Notes: generated by a model from the letters alone, not told the origin. A stretch of DNA of 64,000 bases from Lanius collurio (GCA_020086605.1 JACBWW010000023.1:192501-256500); one strand, 5' to 3'; shown: positions 47,561 through 62,300, numbered from the stretch's first letter. Program-made: numbers and translations.

Positions 47561-50500
47561 AACCAAAAATACAAGTGTTAGCACAAATGTGGCCAACTGC
47601 TCACTTCAATGACTGCCTGACCCATTTACAGCCAGTGTCTGCATTGAGATTAGCTCAACACAAATTTGAAGGAACACCACTTATTCCTCACAGCAAAAAA
47701 TAAAAGAGTATGCTTCTCAACTACTCTTCCTACAGTGGTCAAACAGCACTAAATTTGTTTAATGTGAGCATTTAAATCTTGGCTAAAAGAAAGGAAAAAA
47801 AAAAATCTTTTATTCAAAGTGAACTTATTGCTTTTGTCCAATTCACAAGAAGGAAATGACAAAGCTCGAACACAAAACTCAGACTCTTTCCAAGTGAAAG
47901 AAATAAAAGAGTCAGGAGTGTCCCCTTCTCTCAGGCTGCCTCAGCACAGCTGGGGAGCAACACAGTCATTAGGGGAGTCAGAGCTTCTTTTTGCCCAATG
48001 CAATCAAAATTGTTTACTGCTGACTTGGACAGACACATTTTTAAGTCCTGATGAGATGAAGGCCTGACCTGGAGCTGCCCAGGCATGGATGGGGCTGAGC
48101 AGAGAGCCAGGAGGTGCTGTTGTGGGGCCCTTGCTCTCTGGAAGCCCACAAGAAAACAAACCTAAAGAAAGTCCTTCAGGAATGAAAGGCCAAAGAAAAT
48201 GAACAAAACCCGGTCACAAAACGTTAAGACCCAAATATTTCTGCCATGATCCTCTTAAAACTAAGCAAATTAATGTTACAAAATAAATCCAAGGCAGGGT
48301 AGATGACAAGGGCTCTCCACTCAAGGAAGAGTTCACTTCTTACATTGCGTATGAGCATGCTGCCATAAAAATACAAGTATAGCACAGTGACAGAAGCCAG
48401 CAGGCTTTGTTAGATAAAACTATGAGTTATGCTGCCATAGCAAGAGCAGGGAAAAAGTTTTACATGCACACAAAGAAGGGTCCAATATATTTGGGTTTGC
48501 ATTTGAATAATATGGCTGTATTTCTTCCTTTTCTTCATGGAAGGAGGGATTCCATATTGTCACAGAAAATGTGCATGCATGGGTACCTCTCTGACAAACC
48601 GGCTTTGTGAACATAAAGGCTCCATAAATCTGATTCTGTGTATCTCAACTTTGGGGGAGTAGAGGAGAGCACAGTGTGCACAGATAACAAAATTAACATG
48701 TGAAAAACACTTTGTTTTCCTTTCATCTGAGGTATAACACAGATTCATTAGGAGATCTGCATGCTTCTGTACTTCTCCCCTTAATATTAGAATGAATGAG
48801 TGCTATTTACATATGTCATTAGTGGGAAAATCCCCCACAGAGGAGCGTACTGAATTCTAATTTGCACTGAATAAAGTGCTTTATGATGTAAGACTGTCAG
48901 GCACCCCTAGTCGGTGCAAATGAATGTTTAATCATCACAAAGAGTTAGACATGACATAGTGCAAAATACGTCAGGCAGAATCACAGCCAATATGAACTTC
49001 CAATGCTCAATGACTCTTTGATCAGCATAATCAAAATGCATCTCAGCAACTGAAATGCTGCAAAAGTAACAAAATGCTGTCTTGTGATCACAGAAATTAA
49101 ACTTATTTCAAACACTAACACTTAGGGAGAGCATGCATGACTTGGTGAGTAAATGCAACAAGTCTGGAGGTAATAATGGCAGCATTTCATGTTTTCCCAC
49201 AGTGATTAAACAGGCTGTGTCCCACCATGTGGGTGGGGATTTATGAAGAGAGCTACAAACCCTTGAGAGACAGGACTCCCATCCAATCCTTTTCCTAGAG
49301 GTTTACCATCATTGCAAAAACAGACCTGCTGGTACAGCTACGATTACTATTAAGTAATCGAAACAACAGCATGAGCTCAACACACTGTTGACTGATACTC
49401 TCAATGATAATTTTTCCCCTTGGTATTTTGCTTCTGTATACATAGAGCTATTATGGGGTCCTGCCTGTGACCCTCATCAAATTCTGTGACCTGTGTAACA
49501 CAGGAAATCAGGCTACAGGGCTTACAGTTGCTGTTGACACATAAACAGCAGAATCCCCTTACATGGCCGATAGCAGCCATGCTATATCATCAACAGTAGC
49601 CTTGACAACAGATAAATCTAACATAAAACCAGTAATTTTCCTATGAAAAATTCAGTATTAATGAAAATAAGCAAAAAAAACCATGGCAGATCTTTTATCT
49701 TCCTTACAGAGAAATCTTAATGGTAACACAGGATCATTAAAAAAATTCCAATAACAAAATGAACAGTGAAGAAGTTTTGTTTTGTGGAGATTTAATTCTA
49801 AAACATTTGGGTTTGCTAATCTATTTTTTCCAATTTTTCATGATTCTGCATGGTCTGAAGTAAATTACCAAGCTCTTGTTTGTTCCATTGGTACCAGATG
49901 AAGACTATTCAAAATTTACCCCTCCGAAAAAATCCAGGCCCATCTATCACAGAGGTGGTCATCCACAGATATCAGAGCCAGAAGAATGAGATGGCCTTCG
50001 TTCTCTCTGAACTCTCAGCTAGTGATTTTGTCTTTGAATAATACAAATTTTCAATATTGAAAGAACTAGCTCAGATTTCATTATTTATATAAATCTGGGA
50101 AATAACCACACATAGACATTTAAGTGCAAGACATTGGAGCAAAAACCTGTAGAAACAGATTAGTGTTTTTACACAAAAAATTCCTCAGTCAATAAAAGAT
50201 GAGGAAAGAAGACTTCAGCCATTATTAATTAATTGCATAGATGTCAAAAAAATCTGAAAGGCACAGCACAGTGTCTTTATGAAAGAAACAACAGAGTGTT
50301 TCCAGAAAAGTCTTGGAAAAGGAAAACATTTAAACAGCCTAAGAATTTGAATAAGGATGTAAGAAGTTATTTAGGCCACCAGAAGATAACTGTATATAAA
50401 TCAAGCATATTAATTCTTTCCCCTGCTCTTCCTCAATTAAGTATGCACTTAAATCCCACTCATTCCAGGGAATGCATTTCCAAGGCAGGGCTGTATAGAA

Positions 50501-53500
50501 ATAGGTGCCCTAGACTGATAATACAACCTACTCATAAGTTACAGACTGGCTTAGCTGTGAAGCAAAGTAGACTTCATGCTGCTCTTGACCATTCTGTCAC
50601 TGTAAGTATTCATGTATTTAAAATCAAGCACACACAAGCATTTTGCTGAACTGGAGCTTTACAGCAACTTAGGATCAAAGTTTGAGTGTCATGAAAGCAC
50701 ATAGCTTCTCTTCCAGAGGGCAGTAGCTTAATATACTTGCAGTTTAATGCTAAGAAAATTTAATGGAATCCTGCTAGGGTAAATAGATCCCCTCAGCTCT
50801 CAGAAAATGTAAGGTTCAACTACTGCCTTGTCCTTCACATGTCTCCAAACTCACTCCATTCCTTTCTTTGTAAAGTTCCATAAAAGCTTTACTGTGGTGG
50901 TTAGGATGACACAGGCAGGAGAGTGAGACATTTTGCTCCTAACAAATCCATCCAGAAGAATTCCCTCTCCTCGTGGATAAAACGTGAGAAGCTGTTATCC
51001 TTCATTACTGTCTCCTAGTCTGATGCTAGTGAACTGGGTATTCAGGAACTGGTGCTCAAAGCTCCCACCAGTGCACTGTCACTGCCAGGCACAGACAGAA
51101 GGACTCGAGAGTCTCCTGCCCAGAGTCTGCCTGAGGAAACTCGCTTGTGAAGGCATCATCACAGGAAAGACAGCTTTTACCCTGTTCTAACATATTCTTT
51201 GAGCTTTGATTTCCACACTGTTTCAAGCAATATGGCATGCAGACAAGAGATCCTTATTAAACATCTATGGAAGTGAAAATCCTGTAAATCATTAGTTGAC
51301 CTGTTACTGCCTTACACTCATCTTTTCCAGGTGTCACACAAAAATCAACAACTCAAACTTCCCATGTTAACTATACCACTCACTCCACCAGGTCTAGCTG
51401 ACAAAAATGAAAAGACAGAGAGAGAGACAGGCTGAAAGAAGCAAGAGGGAAGTAAAACAAAACACAATTTTTTTTTTCTCATTAGGAAGTCATATAATGT
51501 TAAAGTAAGCAGCATCTGAAAGCATACATTTATAATGATCCAGTCTATGTGAATACCATCTTTCCTTCAGGATACTGTTAGCCTGTTCTCTTGTATTCAA
51601 CCCTGCATTTACATATAGATTGAACCTTTCTAGAAAGCAATTTTACACATTTTGTCTTAATATTCTTCTCATTAACATTGCACATAAATTAGGCTTCTTC
51701 AGAAGGAAGAGACATACCTGGATATCATTGGTATAATTTCTAGAGACCATGTTTACTTTTGAAGAAAAATATGTTATAAAAGACTAATAAACACAAGGCT
51801 GGTCACAAGTGAATTTTCAGGAATCAGATAAAAAAAAATTACAGAAATTGCTCTGGTGCTCTTAAAACAAACACTTCCCTAATTACCTCCTCTGGTGGGA
51901 AGTAACAATAGAAGAAAAACAACAGCAAAATTGCCTGTAAAACAAACTTCTCTCACAGGGCTTAGTACTTCATTGAGGATCATTAGTCCTAATCAATCAG
52001 AGCATTTAATCATATGCTTAAGTTTAGGCTTACAGATAAGCATATGTATAGTCAGATAAGACTAGGTATTGTGCTGAACTGGGGCTGAAGTACTCAGCAT
52101 CCAGCAGCATTACCCTGCACTGCTGAAATCTAAATTTTCTTCATGTCTTATTTGCAGACTGGGTGTAGGATTCAAATTAGAGGAAGGATTAAGGGAAAAA
52201 AAGTCCTTATGATAGCAGGGCCAGGCTAAGCAAACATTTCATATACACACTAGGAGAAAGATGAAAGAAAAGCAGCTGCCCTTCCACGGTCAGAAATTCT
52301 TATCTGTTGACCGAACCTTTGTTGGTTTGAGAAAGCACAAGTGGTCTGCATTGGCGGAAGGTTCAAAGCAATTTTTTTTAATAGATAATGCAATCAAAAG
52401 TCTGTCTGTTGAAATATTTAGAGGAACAAGATATCGCTTTAACCCCTCTACACCTGAGACCTTTGTCAAAGACTTTAAGAAGTGCCTTACACTTGTTTAT
52501 GTTTTTTATCTTTAACAGACTTCTGCATTTTTCAAAGATTAATGTCTTGTGAGCTCCTTTGAGCAAAAGATATATTCTGTAACTTTTAGCCAGTTCTTCT
52601 CTACTGCCTTCTTCAAAGGGGTTGTATATGAAGGTGTGCTACCAAATTAAAAACCAACATGCAAACCACAAGTCAGCTGTGGTTGTTGTAGAGGAATTTG
52701 TGGTTCTGGTCTGCCTGTAGCTGATACACATTCAAAACAAAAACAATAATTAAGCCAGGCAACTTACTAAAGATAAGGTAAAATGTTCAACACCTTTAAA
52801 TACCAATTTGAGAATGGAAAACAGTGTGTTTCTATTCTATCTGGTATATATGTTATCTCAATATCTACATCTTCATAGAAAGAATAGTGTAGAAGTAAAC
52901 AAGAACTCCATAGAAGAATTTCCCTGTATAAATTTTAACATTTTGGCAAGAGTGGATGATTTCTGAGATTAAATCAAGTAGAGCAGAGTCTTGCAAGTTC
53001 CCAGGATAAAAATCAATGAAATAGGATTAATACCTTCTGTGTAGACTTATGGCAGGGGAATTTGGGTATAGGAGAATAGTCAACTGCCATCTCTTTAGTC
53101 TTATATTTACAGTACTGGAAGGGTTCCAGAAAAAATAAATTCAGTTCCTGGGTTTGCCACTTCATCTCCCTACTTACAAGCAGGGGCAGTGCTTCATGCC
53201 TTTCTTGAGAAGTGGCTCAAGTGAGCAGTAAATGTTATTATTCTATTCCAGCTCTACCACTGCCTTTCATTCACTAACTCCTCCTGTTATTGACTATCAT
53301 CCTACTTTTTTCTTTTTATGCAAACTCAAAATGCACTGGTTATACTGTATATGCTACTTTCTGACAGGCCATGCTTTGGTTTTTGTTTCTAATTAATCAC
53401 CACACAGGTGTATTTGTTGTCACTGATCCACTCAATACATTCAACATACCTACCCAAGTTTTTTAAGCTATTTGCAGCAAAACTAATCTTTTTCCATAGC

Positions 53501-53740
53501 TCATAATCTTTTAGAAGGAAGTGATGTCATACCAGTTATCCTTCTGCCTTTTGTAATGTCCTTGCTGGCTCAAAATATATTGCTTCTCAGTGCTTTATAT
53601 CTTCACTCCTGAAGCCAAAATTTGCTCTGCTACAAGCAAGTATAGCTCCCCCAAATCCATTTATGCCAAGACTGAGTTTAGCCCCTATTCCAATAAATTT
53701 TCCATTTGTATTAAATTTGTCTACTGCTTTGGAATGACAT
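47561..53740. other. Noncoding AT-rich DNA
   Basis: Positions 48860-49090 have complex sequence that may be conserved. A short GA-rich run lies near 51413. The 138-codon frame at 50233-50649 has no recognisable motif. Confidence 0.55.
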
Positions 53741-54289
53741 GTGAGTTGGAATTACTTAGATTTCTGTGGGTATTTCTTCTCTGATTGGGTCCTGAGGCCA
53801 GATTCATCCAGACACCAATACAGCCAGGATCAAGCTGTTAGTGCATTTACTGTCTGTGGCTGTGGACTTAGCCAAAAGGACTTCAAAAGCTTCTTAGCTG
53901 CTGGAGAACGGCTGAGGCTATTTTCAGGCAACTGGTGTGTGCACAGAACAAGTCAGAGGGTGCTCTGGTACCAAGAGCATTTCTCCCTGAGGTCCCTGGG
54001 CAGTGTCACCTTGCTGATGGCCCTTATACAGTTGCTATGCTTCCCTCAGAAGCCAAGCAGAGCAGGGCTGACTTTCCCCCTTACGTCAGTGGATGACAAA
54101 AAAAATCCCAAGGAAAAACCTTTCATTGTTTCATCAGTTTTAGTAGCCTGGTCACTGCTAGGCAAGGTTCATTTATTTAGAAGCTGGGGAACAGCTGATG
54201 ACTTTCTAAAGGCTTCTTCATGTGTCTCTCACTCTCCTCCCAGTATTACCCAAGATAGAGCCAGTCTGGAGGTAATTCCTTTTAAATGA
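53741..54289 (+). other. 182-codon open frame, probably not a gene
   Basis: The frame begins at GTG directly after an in-frame TGA; the first ATG is roughly halfway. The translation has no recognisable motif. Local composition is slightly richer in G and C than the neighbourhood. It is the longest plus-strand frame, listed for completeness. Confidence 0.35.
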
Positions 54290-57200
54290 AACCTCCTTTC
54301 TTGAAGACAGACTAAGCAGCAGCAGAACATGCAGCTCTGTCTCCACGCTTCACCAAACCTACTATTCACCTATCTCACTGCAAGGACTCCTCTTGGTGGG
54401 AGGATTAATGTCAGTTAGTCCCAGCCACAATTTTTAGTTTTAGTCATTTTATTCAAAACCAAGGAGCTTTCTACTGTCCCCTGCTGCACACTGTGGGAGT
54501 ACTTTTAATCACCACATTTACTTTTTAATGAGCTGGATCCTGCAGCAGCAAACAGGCCAGAGCAGTGATGCTGCTGGTGGTGTTGCTGTGAAGCACAAGT
54601 TGGAATTGTGGGAAAAAGAGGTAGAGAAGAAACAGGAAGGTGAGGTTTATAATTCAGCAGCAACCACAGGAAAAAGTTAGTGTGACAGATTTATAGATTT
54701 AATGAAAAAGAGACTATGAAACAGTAACAAAAATGCAACAAAATAGACAGGTATGTAGGATTTTTTTTTCCTTTTAGTTTAACAATATGCTTAGACCAAC
54801 ACAATTCTTTTGTTAAACTAGATAATATTTTTGAGAAACAGCATTACAAAAGGTTAAACATATAACAGATGTAAGTTATAAAATACAAGCTGATCAAAGC
54901 TCAGATTTTGAGACAGGTATGTTAGCAAATGATGATAAATCAGTCCCACTGGAATTGTAAGAAGCAGACAAATGTAACTATGCAAGAGTGAAAGTCAAGA
55001 GCTGAAAACAGGAAATAGAAAGAAAAGAGTGGCAACAAATGTTTAAGTTAATTCTAGACAACTTGTACAGAGCATCAATTGACTATATTCTTCAAAAAGG
55101 GAATACTGACATGCACCCAATTTAATTTCAAAATAGGACTCAAATGCTTTAAACTCTTAATATTGGCTTAATGTATACAACATTCTATTAATTTCCTATT
55201 TAGTAACTGCTTTTCTCAAAAGTTTTCAAATTTCAAGAAGACCTGTACTGCCACGATGAAAGCTATAAAAGAGGCAGAAAATGTTATAAAAGCAGGTATG
55301 CAGTAGAAAGCTGAAGCCATCTTTAGTTACCTTGCCTATATATTATTTTTAAAAAAAAATAACAAAAAGCTATTAACACATCTAAGTTAGGACAAAATAT
55401 ATAGACATACAGACATTTGAATGAAAGCTGAAGTTTCATTTTCTTTCCCTTTTGTAGGTAAATAAATAAAGCACAGTGAGAAACACACTATTTACCAAGA
55501 CCTAAGTGAAACAGAAAACATTTGAAAGACCAAGAAAAAGGAGGTAATTGTTAGGACTGTCAGCAGGGGACCTCTGTGATAATTTGATCTGAACTCTGCT
55601 AACAAATCACTGCACCATTCTTTTTACTTTAGTATCTGTTTATGCTTCTACAAATTGAAACCCCACTGGCAATGCACTGAAGAACAGAGCTCAGCACAAT
55701 AACACATCAGCCTGGCGATTAGTTCAAGGTGGGGAAGGATTAGCTGACCATCCCAAACCTACAGTCCTCCTCGATATTTTGTCTTTCCCTGCTGAGGTAA
55801 AAGGGTGCAGACATATGTAAGTAATAAACTAACAGGCTTCCATCCACTTGAGGTTGAGTGGAAGGAATGCAGAACAAAACTATAAAAAAAATAATAGACA
55901 AAGGGGTAGTGAAGACTTGGGGGAACTCAATACCACATCTGCTAAGCTATGCTGGGATGTAGCACCAGGATGCCCATAAGTTTTTAAAGATATAACTATG
56001 CCTTTTTGTGATCTTGCAGCACACTGTTATGACCTGAGCATGCCAACATTTAGATCTGACACAAGATCAAAAGGCTGATAAATGAGAGGAAAGGGGATGT
56101 TTGACCCTCTAAACCATATTCTACAAGAATTCAAGACTTTTTAAAGCAATAAAAAAGGTAATTCATTATTGCACCTTGAATATATTGTGACATTCTTTTC
56201 TAAGAAAAATCCCTAATATCTAGGTTCATTATATATTTTTATGCACATATATATGCATAGACATACGTATGGATACATGTTCATGTTTATTTAGGTGAAT
56301 ATATTTTAGATTATAACAAGCTTCTGAGAACTAAACTTCTGATGAAAGTTATATTGAATTTTTTTGAAATTAACTTAATTTGGGATGTAGTTATTTATGA
56401 GTTCAATTTACTACTAGCTAAAGGGAGGGAAATTCAGCATGGAATTTGTAGTTAAATAAACAAAAAGAGGTTGGCTTTTCTATTTCAGCTAGCCTGTGAT
56501 ATGCCCTAAACTTCTGCTACTGCCAAATTCAACATGAATTTTGTGATCTAAACAAAACCACTGTGAGTTTTGTTAATTTATTTCACCAGAGTCAGGATGC
56601 CAGAAGAACCAGTAGTCTTGTCATATCATCAAACTTCCAGAAAAGAGTTTTGAACTCTAACACACAGCTACAGGCTATAAGCAGCAATAACCATTATTAC
56701 ACATCCAAATGCAGTAGTTTTGAAATTTATATTTAGTGAGGAATATACAAATGCTTCACAGACAAAAACTTCCTGTATTCTGGGGTATTTCTGCTCAGTG
56801 TCACGTTAGGGATTGGTATTTCCTATTTTTAAAGGAATAGATGCATCCCAATCCCTAAGAATCGAGCTCTTCTGAGATCTCCCACGAATGCAGGATGAGG
56901 AGCCAGCAGGTCCCGAACGGTGTGCAGGGAAGCTTGCAGTGCCACCAGCGATACCACAGTCACCCTGCCTGAGTGACAGCCCCTCTGCAGAGTTCCCAGT
57001 ATGCAAGAAATCACACCCCTCCTGTTGACAGTCCTTATATCTCTCTTCCTCATGCCACTGAGCAGTTTGGAAGGGGAGTGTAGCGTTTCTTATGCCCAGC
57101 CCCTCTCAATGACTTTGAGGGAGTGTGTACTCTCCAGAGGAGGAATTTAGTATCAGCAGTTCCTGTGCTAATCTCTCATAAGAGCTTTAGGTGCTCAGCA

Positions 57201-59360
57201 CTTTTGGAAATAAGTTAATAACTATTAATGACTTAGAAGGATGAGAACTGAGTCTTCATGGTACTCCTTATTCAAGCATTTTTCACATCAAATTTGAGTG
57301 GAAATTCAGCTTTGTTAAGTGAGAGGATTGCTGAAAAGGATCCAACATCAAAAAAACCCTGAGCAACGCAATTAAATTAAATTTGGATGTAAAAGTGATG
57401 AGATGTTTTGATTCTCCTGAGGATTCAGAAACATTCTCCTCACAAATAAGAGTTGTATAAATGTATTAGGGCATGAGGAACAGCCAATCAAAAAGTAAAA
57501 TGATACTTGAGGAGGCTGAGAAGCTTTTTACCTCTTAAGTCTCTCTGTAAGGAAGAAGCATCCCATGCCCTTAGCTTTCAAAGTTCATCAATTGCATTGT
57601 CTATTATTGGGGTATTGGCACTTTTTAAAATTAAGTAGCTCAGATAAGAGTTATTGTATAGCAGAACTCACCTCAAGATGACCATCTCCATATGTCCCCA
57701 GCTTCAAGGCCACTGCAGCTACTCTGCTACTGATACCCAGATTTGTCTGGTCTAAAAGGGAGAGTGAGTGTGTCTGTGTTAGCACAAGGCTGCACCCACC
57801 AGCCTGTAAATCCCTGCATAAGATACATCATCAGTGTGTGACACTCATGTCTGCCATACAGCCAGGGGACCTCCTCACTTTGGAATGCTCTTTTCCATTT
57901 TGAGCTTTTCTCCTCCCTGGCTCAGTCCCACATACCAGCCAGGATGGATGTGGCAGCACAGGCAGGTAGCTGGTGATGTCTGGGAGCAGTGAAGGCAAGC
58001 AGGCATGTCAAAAGACACACTCAGAACCAATTTTCAGAAGTAGATAAAAATAGCATTTTTTGATTCTCTACCAAAAAGAGCAGGCAGGAGAGAAGCCTCT
58101 TTGTAGACAGATCTGGGTAAATTTGCATCTTGTCAGATGCACAAAACAATTAGTTGAAAAAGCGCAGAGAACACCTACAGATTGTAGGCAATGTTATTTC
58201 TACGTCTGCAGAACAAAGATCAAAGTAGTCAATAATAAACTTCAGAAGACCTGAGGAATTACTTTGCAATGATTCAACTTTTTGCATCAAACCATTCCTC
58301 AAACCATCAATAAATGTTAGAAATCACCTGCTTATATCAAAGGAGCAGGCCAAGCACTGAAGCCAGTATTCTACCACAATTACAAATATATCAGCTGTCA
58401 GAGTAAATGAATCTCTAGTACAAACATAGCAGCACCTATATAAAGCTTTGTATTTTAACAAACATGAAAAGGAAATCACTGCCACAAATGCTAATACAAG
58501 TGAATTCTGAGCAAACAGGTTATTTATTTTCTATTAGTACCAGAAACCTTTCTATCAAATAAGTATATGACATCGGTAGAGACACTCTCTCTTCCTTGGG
58601 GAGATTTGATTTTGCTTATTTTTAAGGGGACAGAGTAGATTTTATTATTTTTAGTTTTAAAACTCTGGTGTCTGCTTTGTTTTGCTGCCAGATTTTAATT
58701 TCTTGGTTTTAACAAATTTTTTTTTTTCATTAAGAGCACTGAGGTTTCCACATATAAATAAAATGAATCTTACTGATTACTGTTTTATTCATGGTAAAAA
58801 TGCATATCTGAAAGTGGTAAGGTGCAGGAAATAGAGGGACAGAAGTGCTGTGGTGAGTTTTCTGCCTGCAATAAGAAAAGAAAGCAGCCAAAGTTTGACG
58901 ACGTCCATTGTCCTCACCGTCTGGAGTATACCAACATGATGGACAGACTGCTCACCCCAGCCACCTTTGGGGACAGATGGCTTCGTTCTGGACCCAGCAG
59001 AATGTCCATAAAATTAACATTGACTACATGTTGCTTGGTAAACAAATGCAGTTTGATTGATGAAGGAAAACCACAAGAAATCCTACTAAACACTCTTTCA
59101 AAGTCAGAAAAGCCTCTGCATTTTCAACTTCCAGCCCACCAGACTAGAGCAGCCAAGTGATTTAATAAATGTATTTTAATGCAATCTTAAGTGACTTGGT
59201 TACATTAAAATCCAGTTATTGCACATCGGAGTTGTTGTATTCCAAGGGAATACAGTACAGATTTTAACTGATTTTGTTTAATAGCCTCTTAATCCTGCCA
59301 ATTTTACTAATAAGATTACTGTCTAAAAGGCAGCTAAATTAACTGTGCTGTTGACACTTT
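54290..59360. other. Noncoding AT-rich DNA
   Basis: Irregular TA/CA tract near 56228-56275. The 112-codon frame 58822-59160 has no family match I can name. No other structure was seen. Confidence 0.55.
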
Positions 59361-59393
59361 AAACAAAACAAAAAACACACCCACCCACCCCCT
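59361..59393 (+). repeat. A/C-rich low-complexity tract
   Basis: AAAC units turn into (CCCA) units, ending in a C run. It lies 43 bases before the palindromic fossil at 59436. Confidence 0.7.
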
Positions 59394-59435
59394 GAAAAGC
59401 ACAATTTCTCTTGAAACATTCTTTTCCTCTATTAT

Positions 59436-59511
59436 GGCCCCAATCCAGCAATGGCACTACTTATGTGCTTAAAGTTAATCGAGTGCTTAAGTGCTTTGCT
59501 GGACTGAAGCC
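59436..59511. mobile_element. Short palindromic DNA-transposon-like (MITE) fossil
   Basis: The 76-bp element is bounded by inverted ends: 'ggccccaatccagcaa' (59436-59451) and 'ttgctggactgaagcc' (59496-59511), which pair at 13 of 16 positions. The inner sequence 'tatgtgcttaaagttaat' and 'gagtgcttaagtgctt' is the kind found in an old palindromic repeat common in turtles, crocodilians and birds, whose units carry 'GCACTTAAGCA' arms and 'CCCATTGACTTCAATGGG' centres. I recognise the pattern but cannot give its database name. No target-site duplication is evident. Confidence 0.55.
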
Positions 59512-62039
59512 TGCAATAGCATAAATCTGAGTGGACAAATTATCATTACGCATAAGAAACTTGCAACAAAATGAAAATAATTAAACAACTGAAGCTGTTT
59601 TTAGAGATACTTAAGTACTGCATGATGATGTAAAGTATGTCTGCATTTTGCACATCCCAGTGTTGCCATTTTATTTCTGAAGAGCACATGCTTCTCACTT
59701 TTCTGGCTGCCCACATCTGAACTTCCAGCTACAATCTTAGAAAGGGAAGTGAACCCTTCTGCCAGCTCTGTATTCTGATACATATCGAAATCTATCTGGA
59801 CAGACACTGAATATTACTGGGCTAAAGGATGGGTCTGTGGGAAAATGATTTGCAACAGTAGGTTTTCACTACAGAGTGAGTAGCATTGGAATGGTAGAAG
59901 GAAATTATGAAAGAAAGTGAAATGGGAAATTAAAATATCAAAGTAAGGGGGAAATGGGATTTAATGGAACATTTTTTACATTTCATCTTTTGGGTATTAT
60001 CTGAAAATATTTGGACTTCCTTCCCCCCATCAGCCAGGCCTCCTCTGGAGCCTTAATTTTCATTTAGTTTTTATCTCTGTCACACAGTCTGCCTTTATAT
60101 AGTCTCCTTGCTCCTGCTCTAAGAACATTCAGGCTAATTTCCTTTTCCCTTAGCCATTTATCTTTCTTACACCCATTCAAGTCTATGGATGCATGCATCT
60201 TGAAGGAGAAAAAAAAAAGCTAAGACTGTATATGTCATAAATGTGACCAGGAATCACAAATAGCTTGGGGATTAAAATCCATCAAAACTGTGCAGTCCAA
60301 AGCAAAGCATCCTAGCTGTCTAGACAAGCAAATGAAAAAAAGAGCTACATTCTGCAGAAGTGTTTTTCCCAAACTATTTTTCCTTCTATAAAATTTCTGC
60401 TCTTTCATGAAAGCTTCAGCTTCAACAGAACTTTCTTCAAGACCTTTAGGCAGCATATGAGCAAGGAGGGGAGCCAGCACTACAGGGACCATTCAGACTG
60501 TGGTCAGTCTGAAAGGTGTACTCCAGGCCATGTGAGCACCTGACCTCATGAGTCTATCAAATCCAGTGTTCCCCAAATTTCACACAATACTATGTCAGTG
60601 CACACACAACTGCCATCTTGCTGCTCTTCCAGCTGGGCTGCTGGACATTCAGGAAAGTCAGCAAATTTTACTGCCAAAATGTGTCAGTTTTGGAAAGCAA
60701 TGTGGAAGCAGAAATCCACAGGGGTTATTCCAGCATGAAGCAACCACCTCACAAAGCTTTCTGAGGAACTCAAGATTTCTGTGACTCTTCCCAATACAGG
60801 GCCTGCTTCTCCATCCCTACCCTTTCCCATGGGGCACATCTCCAGTTAAACAAGACACAAGAGCTTTTTCTCTCCTCATTCCCCTCTGAGGAGATAAGAC
60901 AACTGGCATGCGTGGCAGCCACACCATCATCAACAGCTTCAGGCCATCAGAGTCTTCCTGACATGGGGAATGCTCCCATCCAGACCTCTGCTGGCTTTGC
61001 AAAATAAGCGTGGTGGACTGGAAAATCTGGTCATGTGTATTGATTTCTGGATTCTATTACAAATGCACTCGCTGTGCATTGTTCTGGGGCCCTGGCTTTT
61101 CTCCAGCTTGGAACTGTCAAGATTAGCTATGGAGTATTTTCATTCAACTTTCTGAACCTGTAACTTTGTTGAAATCATCTTTTGTGTGTATGTATGTGTG
61201 AGAAATGGATTTGCAAGGGGATCTATGAAAACTGATGGTGCCTTCAGTGTTAATGCAACTAAAGTTTTCAAGGATTGAGAACCATTTGGTTAGAATGAAC
61301 GAAAATGTCTTCTTTTTTGCCCCCACAACTCGACTCTGCCATCATAAATCAGACCAAGTAGCTTTGCTTTTAAAAATAAAAGGAGCTTAAATAATAAGAA
61401 TTAAATACTGAAATAAATTTCATATAATTACCTGTACCCTAAATGAAATTCCCTGTTTTTCCAGTAGAGACCCCTTTATTAGGGCCAAGAAATACAACAG
61501 AAATGGACCTTAGGGTGGATTAAGAACTCATCTAATATCAATAATGTTGCTTCTCAAAAAGCATGAGGGATCAAAAGAGCTACGGAGCAGGAAAAGAGGC
61601 TGAAGGGGACATGATGGCAGCCAAGCCATGCTGAACAGAGCTGAGCTGAGGACAGACAGGACCTACACAAGTGTCAGTAGAGGCTGAAGGTGAAATTGTA
61701 ATGGCTGGAAAAAAAACCCCAATTGTTCCTCAGCCCATGATGAACATGCAAACCTGCAAACCCTCTCCTGGGCATAACATTGCCTTCTACATCTTCTTTG
61801 GCAGAATAGCTGTTTTAAGATCTTCTCTTCACCTGTCTGCTCATTTTCACACACCGTCTGCAGCACTGCCTTCTCAGTTGTGTTCTTGGTCTGCATGTGC
61901 TATGAGAGATCATGGATATGACCTGGATTGCAACAAATAAAACCCTTTCACCCCCTCCAACAGAACTCAGGAGAAAGCAACAGGTGAGAAAAACCCAGAA
62001 TGTCAAATTGCATACTTTGAAAATTGCAAAATACCCCCA
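59512..62039. other. Noncoding DNA
   Basis: Nothing recognised beyond a short TGTA/TG run near 61183. Confidence 0.55.
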
Positions 62040-62300
62040 AAAGGTTTGATTTGTTAGCAAGTGCTTTAGATTAGCAGACACAATTCATTTATGTTTGGCA
62101 GCGTTAACTAATTACTGTCTGCAGACTGGCAGCACAGATGCAGCTCGTGCTAAACCAGCTTCACAAAGCATGTTAAGCAAGCAACAGCATAATAGAAAGC
62201 ACAGCTCCATGGAAAATGTACACTGACAAACTTTCAGTGCTTTTAATTGTGCACTTTTTAATTGGTATTATTCCTAACAAGAAAAAAGGCTATCCTCAGG
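62040..62300. promoter_or_regulatory. Enhancer-like noncoding segment
   Basis: The stretch 'gcgttaactaattactgtct' (TAATTA at 62109-62114) is followed by 'gcagactggcagcacagatg', then further homeodomain-type sites 'cttttaattgtgcac' and 'ttttaattggtatt' near 62240-62270. The sequence is complex and free of simple repeats. A regulatory role is inferred from texture only. Confidence 0.25.

Noticed and set aside
58822..59160. 112-codon frame with a protein-like look
   Set aside because: No motif or homologue is recognisable, and splice or promoter context is absent.
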